Assembly: GCA_009602735.1 (NCBI GenBank)
Contig: WELA01010137.1
Location: forward strand, 84,860 to 113,155
Direction: 5' to 3'
From: Mesotaenium endlicherianum
Taxonomy: Eukaryota; Streptophyta; Zygnematophyceae; Zygnematales; Mesotaeniaceae
DNA: 28,296 bases
Made by a program: the position numbers and the translations under genes. Positions 9,210 through 19,000 of this stretch are shown piece by piece (the first letter of the stretch is position 1; the number at the start of each line of letters is the position of its first letter). Below the pieces are notes generated by a model, which saw only the letters and a program-made list of their open reading frames with translations, ran no database searches and was not told the DNA's origin.

Positions 9210-10546
9210 ACAGGCGTGAAGGGACTTTACTACGTATATTTCCTCATCACACTCGAGTTGTCCCTCTCCCTTCTGAACGCATACCTCTCATTTGCAAGAT
9301 CCATGAAGAGTCTAGGCACTTCGGGGTTAAGTGCACAAATTCTTTTCTGCAATCTGAGTTGTGGTGAGAGGGTTTGGTCGCTCAAGACAACAAATTTGTT
9401 CGTCCCTGCACGTCTTGTGACCACGTTAAGAACACCTTTAATGCACTTCCGTCCTTTCTTGATGCCCTTCTCTTGCGAGGGCTCTTCTATAGGTGGTCAT
9501 TGGATTTGGCTGGGCCTTTATTCCTCTCTAAGTGCGGTATGCGCTACGTCCTTGTCATGATTGAGCACCGCACCAAGTGGATTGAGTTGGTTAGTATTCC
9601 TGATAAGTCCAGTGCTTACATCGCTTGAGCATATACTGAGCGTGTCCTATGCCGCTATGGGGCATGTGCTGAGGTTCTTACTGATCAGGGGTCAGAGTTT
9701 CAGGGTGATCTAGCTGAGTTGCTTGATAAGTCGTTTATTGTTCATCGCACCACTTCCCGGGACCACCCTCAAGCTGATGGGCTTGCTGAACGTATAGTCC
9801 AAACAGTCAAGCGCAGCATGCGTAAGTATGCTCTCACGTGTGGTGTGTCTAATTGGGATGTGCGCATTCCATGGCTTGCCATAGGTTACAATTTCAGCAA
9901 CCAAGCCTCTGTGTGTTCATACTCCCCTTACTTCCTCCTCTACGGTCAAGAACCCCTTCTTCCTTCCGCCATTCGTCGTCGCGTTACCGTTCCCATCCAC
10001 ACTGATGATCATGATATGCTATTAAATCACCTTGATGAGAGGGCTGCTTTGTTCCTTAAGCACATGCCTATTGCCATGGGTAACTTGCCCACTGCTCAGC
10101 ACCGAGATTATCTACGTTATGCTCATTTGCGTAACGGGGTGTACAAGCCACGTATGGTCAAGTTTGAGCTTGGTGATTATGTCTATTTGCATCGTGAAAT
10201 GCGGGATACCCTTGACGTCCGTGCTGGTCTCGTGATCTTGCTTGTGCGTACTGTCAGTCCTAATGGGGTGCTTACGCTCGAGGTGTCGGATGGTTGCACC
10301 GTTTGTGAGAACATGAAGAATTGTGCACCCTGCCACTTGCCTGATATCGTTCACGAGGTCAACCCGTTGCGTGCCACCGTACCAGCTAACCACCCCTGTC
10401 AAGGGTGCGGTTCTCGTCGTCGTCCCACTTCTATGCTGTTGTGCGATCGTTGCAATGCTGGTTGGCACTTGACTTGTTTGTCGCCACCTTAAGTCCCTGG
10501 AGGTGATTGGTTCCGCCCTTTGTGCAGACCACCACCTCTAGCTTAG
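9210..10546 (+). pseudogene. Element B integrase plus PHD finger, 5'-truncated with three stops
   Basis: One frame runs through the region with stops at 9365-9367, 9626-9628 and 10490-10492 and a final TAG at 10544-10546. The HHCC region has I-H-E-E-S-R-H-F-G (near 9300) and C-T-S-C (near 9408). The core has L-D-L-A-G-P (near 9505), L-T-D-Q-G-S-E-F (near 9680) and G-L-A-E-R-I-V-Q-T-V-K (near 9780-9812). The tail has K-N-C-A-P-C-H-L-P, nearly identical to element A. The PHD finger reads C-Q-G-C, L-L-C-D-R-C, W-H-L-T-C-L-S-P-P, then TAA, then V-P-G-G-D-W-F-R-P-L-C. The protein cannot be made intact from this copy. Conservation at residue level despite different codon use suggests an older family and not a recent copy of element A. 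Confidence 0.8.
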
Positions 10547-10980
10547 GACCCCCTCATTACTTCCTTCCCTTTTTGTGTTTCCGCTGCGTCTTTCCGTATG
10601 CGGTTGTTTGTCGTTTGCCTCCGTCTATTTGCTGTTGCAAGTTACCCCCCCCCCTTGTGGTGGCTGGAGTCCCTGCTCCATGATTCGCGGATCCTCCCGC
10701 CTCTGATGGTGACGCCTGCTATCGCGGACGCTCTTCGTGGGAGTTTCCTGGAGCGCGCGCACGCCGTCTCAGTGGCCCCGTGGTCGTCAGTCGGCCGCGT
10801 CGCCCCACCTCTTTTTTGTTTCGGATTCTTATCTAGTGTCTGTTCGCCACATGTATCACTTGGAGTGCCTCCCGCCTGGGTTCTACTTCCCTGGTTCTCA
10901 AGAGACCTTTCACACTTCTGTGGTTCCTAGTGATCACATTTTAGCTCCTCCGTGTTCAGTTGCGTTCACAGTCCCTCGCC
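10547..10980 (+). other. Element B 3' untranslated or decayed segment
   Basis: No clear gene. In a different frame from the integrase, 10854-10883 encodes M-Y-H-L-E-C-L-P-P-G, which resembles the second half of a PHD finger. This could be a remnant of a second finger or chance. Confidence 0.3.
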
Positions 10981-10997
10981 CACAGCTGGGGGGGGGG
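10981..10997 (+). promoter_or_regulatory. Polypurine tract of element B
   Basis: CACAGCT followed by nine G and an A directly precedes the first terminal-repeat copy of element B, as the G-run at 7485-7500 does in element A. Confidence 0.6.
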
Positions 10998-11287
10998 ATT
11001 TCATAGATCATTTTTTTCTCCTTAGTTAGCGCTTAGCAGCTGCTCAGTTGCCCATTAGTGCCCAGTAGTGTCCAGTCCAAACTTCTAGTATTCTTTTTCA
11101 TTTACAGCTCATAATCTGTGGGCTTTTCCCCGTAATAGGGGGGGTTTCTACCCACAGCACCTAGACTAGCCAGTCCTCGTCCGGTCCTTGGAGCCACTCC
11201 TCCCGACGTCCTGTCCTTGCTATTTCAGCACTTGTTTAGGTTAGGTGTGTCGATGCCTAGCGTCCGCCGATGGTCACTGTTACGACA
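10998..11287 (+). repeat. Element B terminal direct repeat, copy 1 (about 290 bp)
   Basis: It matches 12068-12355 over its whole length with scattered substitutions and small length differences. It starts TTTCATAG and ends TTACGACA. It is followed by GC and then TGTCATG, exactly as in element A. It contains a C4-loop-G4 hairpin near 11128-11142. Confidence 0.85.
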
Positions 11288-11289
11288 GC

Positions 11290-12355
11290 TGTCATGCCCG
11301 TCCTTGTCGAGTTCTCTTTGGTGTCTAGTGGTTCTCAGAGGGTGGAGGGTCAATGACAGGTTCTAGTGATTAGTTGGGTTCAAGTGGTAGGTGAGGATGG
11401 TCTAGTCTATGTGCAGTGGTGGTGAACACTGGGACCCATGATCTGCTCACGAGGTTCTGCTGTTGAGCAGCTGTGAGGCTCCCTCCCAGATCACGCGCTC
11501 TTTCTCTACCTTCACACATGGTGTTGCCGCCCACATGTGTGGAGGTCGACCCTCAGGTTCGCTCGCTTGAAGGGTCGGCACGGGTACCCAGTGGGATCCC
11601 CCATTGTCCATGGCTAGATCGTCACTGTACCATAGGCAATCCCCATGGGTATGCCCAAGGATTGCTAGGGATTAGGGAGAGCAAGGGACATTGGGGTGTC
11701 GGGTTCTTTCGTGTTTGGTCATGTGTCGTACATGTGCGTGTCGACCTCTAGGTTCGACCCTTGTTCATATTTAGTGTATTTTTGGATTTGTGTGAGATGA
11801 CGCGATGACACGTTTATCACAATTGTTAGAGCTTGATTGTGTTTCGTAGGCACTGGGCATAGTATTTGAGAGCACGCTATTTAGGCCGCAAGCTAACACC
11901 ATTTCGGTGTTAGCTTTGTATGTTCGTTGTTATGAGTGAGGCTACTTCTCCAATTGTGACGTGACCAATGCTTTGTTGTGAGCATATGTTTTCTCGCTCT
12001 CCTCAATTCTATGTGTAGGTTGCTCGTAATGCATGCCACATTGTACATCTAGTCGCAAACACGTCGGTTTCATAGCTCATTTTTCGCTCCTTAGTTAGTG
12101 CTTAGTAGCTGCTCAGTTGCCCATTAGTGGCTAGTAGTGCCCAGTCCAAACTTCTAGTATTCTTTTTCATTTACAGCTCATAAGGTGTGGGATTTTCCCC
12201 CTAATAGGGGGGATTTTACCCTCAACACCTAAATTAGCCAGTCCTTGTCCGGTCCTTGGAGCCACTCCTCCCGACGTCCTGTCCTTGCTATTTCAGCACT
12301 TGTTTAGGTTAGGTGTGTCGATGCTTAGCGTCCGCCGACGGTCACTGTTACGACA
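11290..12355 (+). repeat. Candidate 3' LTR of element B (1066 bp, TGTC...GACA)
   Basis: It begins TGTCATG and ends ACGACA with the same inverted ends as the element A candidate and a similar length. Its last 288 bp (12068-12355) are the second copy of the repeat. No gene is seen in it. As in element A the polypurine tract is not adjacent to TGTC. Confidence 0.5.
12068..12355 (+). repeat. Element B terminal direct repeat, copy 2 (288 bp)
   Basis: Second copy of 10998-11287. It carries a C5-loop-G5 hairpin near 12197-12212. The following sequence (TGGGACCC) is unrelated to what follows copy 1, consistent with the outer end of the element. Confidence 0.85.
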
Positions 12356-13900
12356 TGGGACCCTTAACAAGTTCTAGAAATTTAAATTCATGAAGTCCAA
12401 AACTGAATCCCAAATAAGGTCAATCTTTAATTCAAATTTCCAAATTGCTTTTCAAAGTAACGGCGCCTGAAACGTTTCTAAATTAACTTCACATTTGACA
12501 ACTATCATGGCCAACGAGCGCGGCATCAATCACATGTGAGTGTTGACTCATGCGTACACGTACACAAACAACTAAAGGTATCCTTGAGAGCTTTTCTACT
12601 AAGCCATGCATCCAAGTTATGCATAGCTACATTGCACATAGCCACATTTTGAGGTATTTCCACACTCACACACAAGTGGGTCAAAGATCAAAGAGTCAAA
12701 GGTGCAAGCGTCCTAATAGGATAGCATATGGTCAAGCCAATAATAAGTTGGGCGTAACACTATGCTAAGCGCTATGGTTGGCCGAAAGTTACCTTGATCA
12801 ATGCGTGCCTACATGTAGCGTCAACAAAGATCTGTAAAAAAATGAAGCTTCTCACAAGTGTTTATGACATATTTATTGGGTTTGAGCCAATTTCGTGAAG
12901 TATTACTATGATTCCACAAAGTGACCAACCCAATGAATATCATTTGCGTTGCAAAGCTTGCTCAATTATTTACAATTTTTGGACTTGCAAATGTATAAGA
13001 ATTAATAAACTAAATGAACATTGCAGTGCAAAATGGAGGTTTGAGGTTGACCTCTGATTGATTTCACACTCTTATAGGTCGATATGGTCGTCATACCTAC
13101 GAGCTAATACATCATGACATAAGCTGTGGACTTTTCCCCCTGTTTAGGGGGGTTTTTATAATCTAGCATGTCAGTCCTGGTCAATCCATTTTACTGTGTG
13201 TGTGCAGTCCCTAAGTTCGACAGCGGATTAACTTTGACCTCCATTTAAGAACCACTATGGAGTATTGGAATAGCAAACACTTATTGGAGTTATATGTGAA
13301 AATTTTAAAAGTACGCGTCTTATGTGTTTTTTTTGCAAATTTTTGAATTATTTTTGTCAAACGCTATGGAAAAAATCGTTGCGCAATATTTGTCGCAAAT
13401 GGTAGGGATGTCATTGTGCTTGGACTTGAAAGATTTGATAGTGGGAAAATGATGTCAATGCTTCGCAACCACCAAAGATTTCACTTGGCGTTTTTGGTCG
13501 AGTACTTAAAGAGTATTTTAGAATGTCGATGTACGTGGTGTTATACATCGCTCACAAACCAATAAGCAAGTATTACTTAATTATGCTCCGACCTAGTGAG
13601 CGGCAACATCACTAGCATGGCACATACCATAATGTAAAAATAAATTCACATTCACAAATCATCGCTACCAAGCAATGGTGTACACTACAAACACTAGTTG
13701 GCAGGTGAACACATGTGTGAAGAATATTGGAGCCAAAGACCTAGTAGTATGGCCCTTCGAAGTTTGATAGCCTCAAACGATAACTAACCCTTTGCATGTT
13801 CGAAGTTCTAGACTACCGTACATCACCATAAATAGCACCTCCCAATTTAGCACGAGTGAGTAACCTATACCAAAGCAACCAATGCGGGAGGAGCAGAGCT
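12356..13900. other. AT-rich intergenic region with one LTR-like fragment
   Basis: No reading frame resembles a protein. At about 13118-13186 there is a diverged copy of the middle of the element B repeat: GTGG, TTTTCCCCC, a six-base loop, GGGGGG, then CATGTCAGTCCTGGTC. The rest is AT-rich with no recognised structure. It probably includes the 3' UTR of the neighbouring minus-strand IRE1 gene just below 13901. Confidence 0.5.
13118..13186 (+). repeat. Fragment of element B-type LTR repeat (third, diverged copy)
   Basis: It aligns with about 11120-11190 and 12180-12250. The C5/G5 stem is kept while the loop changed from TAATA to TGTTTA. It is likely a remnant of an older insertion. Confidence 0.5.
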
Positions 13901-15680
13901 CTACGACGAGGAGGGCCGAGTCGACCCGTGGAAATAACGACGGAAGATATGGTCGTTGAAGCAAAAGTCGTGGAGGACAATGTACACCTGTAGCAGTAAC
14001 TGCGGGAAGTGATTCCGAAAGTAGGCCTCGTAGCCTTCTGGCACGGGCCCCAGCAGTTCCTGCAAACATGAAAATCAAGTTGCCCACATTCCCACCACGC
14101 CACTTTATGTCAATTTTTTTTGCTATGGACACCCATACTGGTAGAGAGGGGTAGAAACCTGTGCTGCCCCACGCACACACTGCTCCTTGAGCTCAGAGAG
14201 GACAGTGCGGTCACGCATCAGGGTTCAAGACTTAGCAAGGCTCCTCACAGAAAAGAGATAGCATCCCACGTCAATGAGCTTCTTAACTATCTTCACTAGC
14301 GCCTAGTCTAGGGTAAAGCTCATCTGGCGGAGGTGAAGGCGATGGTGGTGGCGGTGGGGGGCCTCTTCTCCTCTAGTCAACCCAGCCAAGCTGTTATGCC
14401 ATGGTTGACTTATAAACCGCATGCAAAGAAGTCCGGGCCAAACAGTGTTAAAGCCCTGCTCTGTCTTGCAAAATGGTACTGTTCCAAAAATGCAGCAAGG
14501 TTGCCATGGTCAAAGCATAGTTTAGAGGATCAACATGATGACCAACTACGAGGGAGGCATTTGCGCAAGAGGCTCTTGCCGTCAGCCAGCTCTTTGACAC
14601 CTCAGTACCACGCCAGGGCCAGCGGGCATTCCCTTCATGGGAGCCAGCAGGAGAGAGGCGACACAGGAGCAAGTCGCAAGTGGCAGGCAGTGAGCGTCCA
14701 GCAGCGTGCATCAAGCCGCGCCCCGGTGGCGGTGGCGATTAGCAAAAATGGAGGGAGAGGCAGATGCCGCCCCCAGCATCACATATACACACACACACAT
14801 TCACACACACACGCATGCCCGCATATCACACGCACGCGCACCTGGACGTGGGGCGGGAGCTCCCGGTAGTGGTTGCACTTGTTGCGGATGACGCGCAGCA
14901 GGTCGCGCACGCTGCGGTAGTTGTACCGGCGGTAGCGCCCCAGGTTGTCCAGCAGCGCCGCATCCAGCCGCTCGTCCCACGGGCCGCTGCCCAGCGCCGC
15001 CGGCCCCGCCGCCTCCATGGCCGCCAGCAGCAGCGAGTTCTCCTCGCGATCCTCGCCCTCCACGCGGTCCGACGCGTCGCGCAGAAACGCCAGCCGCTCC
15101 TCCGGGCCCCACAGCAGCGGGTGGCGCGCAACTTGTCCCGCCATCAGCCTGCGTGCTCCCCCCTCCACAATGCACAAACAGGCACGCACACATACCCATA
15201 TGCAAGCCTACGGGGGTCAACTGCATGTTCGAAATTGGCCCAACACGCAGGCAGCTTGACGAAGTAGAAGGAGGAGAAGGACACGGAGAGAGAGAAGCCC
15301 CACGCCCCCGTTAACTACCCCCCCCCTTCCCTCCTTCATCATACAACACCAGCCCGCACACCGTGTCCAGCATGTGCCAGGCTTGCCCAGTGGTGAACAC
15401 AGCCCTCAGCAGGGGCTCCACGTCAAGAGCTGAATGTCTCTGCGGGGTCTGTCTGGAGTCAAAACATGGCCAGCCTGGCAGGCAGCTCAGAGCCAAAAAA
15501 TTACGTACACAAAGGCACACACAAACAGGAGGAACGGCACGGGGACCCTCGAGCCGGGCAACCACCGCCAAAGAGGAGGAGAAGCAGCACCAGCATTGCC
15601 CGCAGCGCCCGTTGCTGCAGCAGGTGGCGCGGTCTGGTCCAGCAGAAGGACTGAGGGATCTCTTCAGCCCGGACCGGCGC

Positions 15681-15760
<80 letters not shown>

Positions 15761-16055
15761 NNNNNNNNNNNNNNNNNNNNNNNNNNNNNNNNNNNNNNNN
15801 NNNNNNNNNNNNNNNNNNNNNGGGGGGGGGCAGTGACACGTCGTTTTGCCTAACTCCGCAAAATGGGCTGTCTTGCAGGCGGCAACAAGAGCGATAGGAA
15901 GGGGGAGTGACAGGCAGCAGCAGGGGCACGATGCGAGCCAGGGGGAGCAGGGGCGCACGATGGAAGTACAGCAGGCTGGGACCTTGTATGCCCTTCCAGA
16001 ATATGAACCCAAGGCAAGTGCAAGGCGCAGCGTACACAGACACTGATGCGTGCAA

Positions 16056-16088
<33 letters not shown>

Positions 16089-19000
16089 CACAAATATGCA
16101 CGCGCATGCATGTCCACATACACCCACAAACATATATACATAGGGCACATACACAGCAAACACACCCACGTGCAACACAAGCACGCACGCACACACGCAC
16201 GCACATGCAGGCCACTGGCCAGACGCAGGCCGCAGCCGGGAGCCAGCCAGCCCGACCGGCAGAAAAGGAGGAGGGGGATGCGCAGCAACACCTGGCGGAG
16301 GGGTCGGGGCTGAGGAGGTTGCGCATCAGGTGGGCGGCCTCGGGGATGTGCTCCACGGGGAACAGGTCAAGCTGCGCGCGCAGGATGTTAGCATCGCGCT
16401 CGTAGCGGTGCGCGCCAAACGGGTGGCGGCCGCCGGATGCGCAAAAGAAGAGCACGCACCCCAGCGCAAACATGTCCACGGCGCGCGTCTGCCTGCCGCT
16501 TGTCAGCTGCTCCGGCGCCTGCCAGCCCGAGCTGCCCCCGCCCCCGCCTGCACATCTCCCCCATTTGCCGCCACAAGCACCGTCACGTCCCCCACGTCAG
16601 CACCGGATATATGCGCCAGTGGCTGGGCTCTGTGACTGTGACGCAAATCAAGGCTGCCCCTAGCCCCGACGCCCTCAACCCTCTTCTAGCAATTAAAGCC
16701 TCCGGGCTGTGTCCACCGTGTCCCCCACCACCCACCGCCTCCCTCACATATGCCACCATCCACCAGGAACGACTGGATGGCGAGGGGGAGAGCGCTGCTG
16801 GGGTACTGCAAGGGCCAAGGCAAGGCGCGTGCCATGCTGGCGCACAGGAAGTCGTAGGAGGCTGCTGTGCCTCCCACAGGCAGCAGTTGGGGGAGAAGGG
16901 GAAGGAGCTGTGCTGGCTGCTGCCATCTGGAGTCGGGGTTCTCCAACCCCCCACCCACCCACCCACCCCTGAGCCCTGAGGCCTGAGAGCCTCTCTGCAT
17001 CACCGGCACCTCCTGGAGGAAGTGGCTGGGTGGCACTGGCGCGGCGTGCCACGCGTTGTGCTTAAGCAGCCGCAAATCTTCACAACGGAGACCCTATACC
17101 GTAAACCCCAACCTGAACTGTAGGCACCTCTTTCCGACGGGGACTGGCTGGAGACGGCAGTGCCAGCAGCACGTTGTGCCTGTGCCTGTGCCTGCTGACG
17201 CCAGAAAGTGAAAGCAGGTGGCTTATAAGATTTTGGGGGTGTTTGCCTGTGACAGATGGGCAATCTGGCTGCTGCAAGAACAAGCAGCGAGGTGGTGAGA
17301 GCAGCAGTGCCCTTTGGGAGGAAACGTGGTTGAGAAGAGAAGGTGAGCACTGATGTCAAAGACGATGTCTCCGGTAGGGCCACCCGGGCGTCTGAGCTGC
17401 ATCTGGTGCGGGAGTGTGGGTCGAGAGAGACAGAGACAGAGACAGACAGCAAGAGCATGCGGGGGTGTCAGGGTGCAAGACAGTGAAGGACATGTGTATG
17501 TGTGAGAGAGAAAGAAGGAAGAACATAAGAGGGAGGAGGGGAGCCGAGGGGGGGAAGGGGGGGGTGGTGGGAGCACCTGTGGCATGCGGGTCGAAGGAGC
17601 TGGCGTTGTCGGACAGGCGCTTGCTGATGCCCATGTCCGAGAGCTTGGCCCTCAGCATCGCCGCCACCACCTCTTTCGCCCCCGCCCTGCCGCTGCCGCT
17701 GCTGCTGCTGCTGCGGGTGCGTGCGGAGGGCAGGCGCTGGAGCGTGACGAGCACGTTCTGCGGCTTCACGTCGCGGTGCACAATGCCAAGGTCGTGCAGG
17801 TGCGCCAGCCCCTCCACCATGTCCCTGCAGCGCACCACACACGCACCCCCCCATGAAAGGACCCAAGCGCATGTAAGCCTCTCTGGTGGTGCTGGTGGTG
17901 CGCATGTGCGAGTAAACGCGTGGCTGTCTGCTGTGTCTGCAGCAGACGTAGCAGACCACATGCGTGCAAAATCCCCCCCCNATGCCAGCAGCGGCCTCAG
18001 CACCGGCGCTGGTGCCAAGGTGCGGGTGACCCTGCGCCCGTCTGCGTCTGCCCTGGCCCTGCAGCAAGCAGTAGAGACAGCTGGTTCACCACGCATGCAG
18101 TTGGCTCTCCAGAGGGGGCCACAGCTGCCATGTCTCGTGCTTGCCGCCCTCTCTTGGCCACACGCACAGGGCACAGCGTGATGCACGCACACTGCGGGCA
18201 ACAGAAAGGCTCCCACTTACAGATGCCATTACTGCTACTCCTCATTCCAACCACACTCACGTGTCCTTGAGCTAGTTCCTCTGTTTGGGTAGCCGCAACA
18301 GGAGGGAAAAGCGAGCAAGACTTGCGAGTGACGCACACTCCGTGCTCAAACACCCTCCAACCCCCACCATGACTCCTTCTCTTTCTGCCCCTCCTCCTCC
18401 TCCACATCGCACCATCCTCATGAATACTACGACAGCCATGCAAGATGGGGGCTAAGGCTTGCATGTGCAAGCACCCGCGCTGATACGCACGCCATACGCA
18501 CCGCATGAGCTGGAGGAGCGTGGCGGAGGGCCGCCCGTGCGCGTCCCAGAGCTGGCAGCGCCGCAGGCCCTCGTGCTGCACGCGCGCCGCTGCCTGCGCC
18601 GCAAACTCGGGCGGTAGCCCTGCCTCGCGGTACGCGCTGCAGGCATGCACCAGGTCCGCCACGCTGACGCTGCAGCGCTCCAGCGCCACGTACACAAAGT
18701 CCGCGTCCTCCTCCATGGCGAAGCAGCGCACCACGTTGGGGTGCTCGTCCGACGCGATGAGCGCCGCAATCTCCTTCTTCGCCTTCTCGTAGAACTGGCC
18801 CAGCAGGCGCTTCACGGCCACGGGGCGCCCCTCCAGGTGGCCCTCGTACACCAGCGTGCCGTGGCTGCCGTACCCGATGATTCTCGTGCTCACAAACAGG
18901 CGCCCCACCCACACACCTTCCACCGCCGCCGTCGCCAGAACGGGGGCCGCCGCCACAGCAGCTGCTGCTGCTACTGCTGGTGCGCTCTCTCCCCCTGCTG

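Larger units (their letters stand above)
9210..12355 (+). mobile_element. Element B: 5'-truncated, degenerate relative of element A
   Basis: It keeps integrase (about 9210-10390), PHD finger (10397-10527), a G-run polypurine tract (10981-10997) and a twin terminal repeat (10998-11287 and 12068-12355). No protease, methyltransferase or RT is present upstream. The protein aligns along its length with the element A integrase, but the DNA is clearly less GC-rich, with many T-ending codons. It has internal stops at 9365 (TGA), 9626 (TGA) and 10490 (TAA). Confidence 0.8.

Noticed and set aside
14764..15267. Plus-strand 167-codon frame with His/Thr repeats
   Set aside because: It overlaps the KEN exon 6 on the other strand and starts in a CA microsatellite.
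15363..16196. Long frames on both strands across the GA repeat and N gap
   Set aside because: They are dinucleotide-repeat translations (Arg-Glu, Ser-Leu) inside IRE1 intron 5, joined through undefined bases.
14779..16205. Regular repeats as a CRISPR-like array
   Set aside because: They are CA/GA microsatellites without spacers, in introns of a eukaryotic gene.
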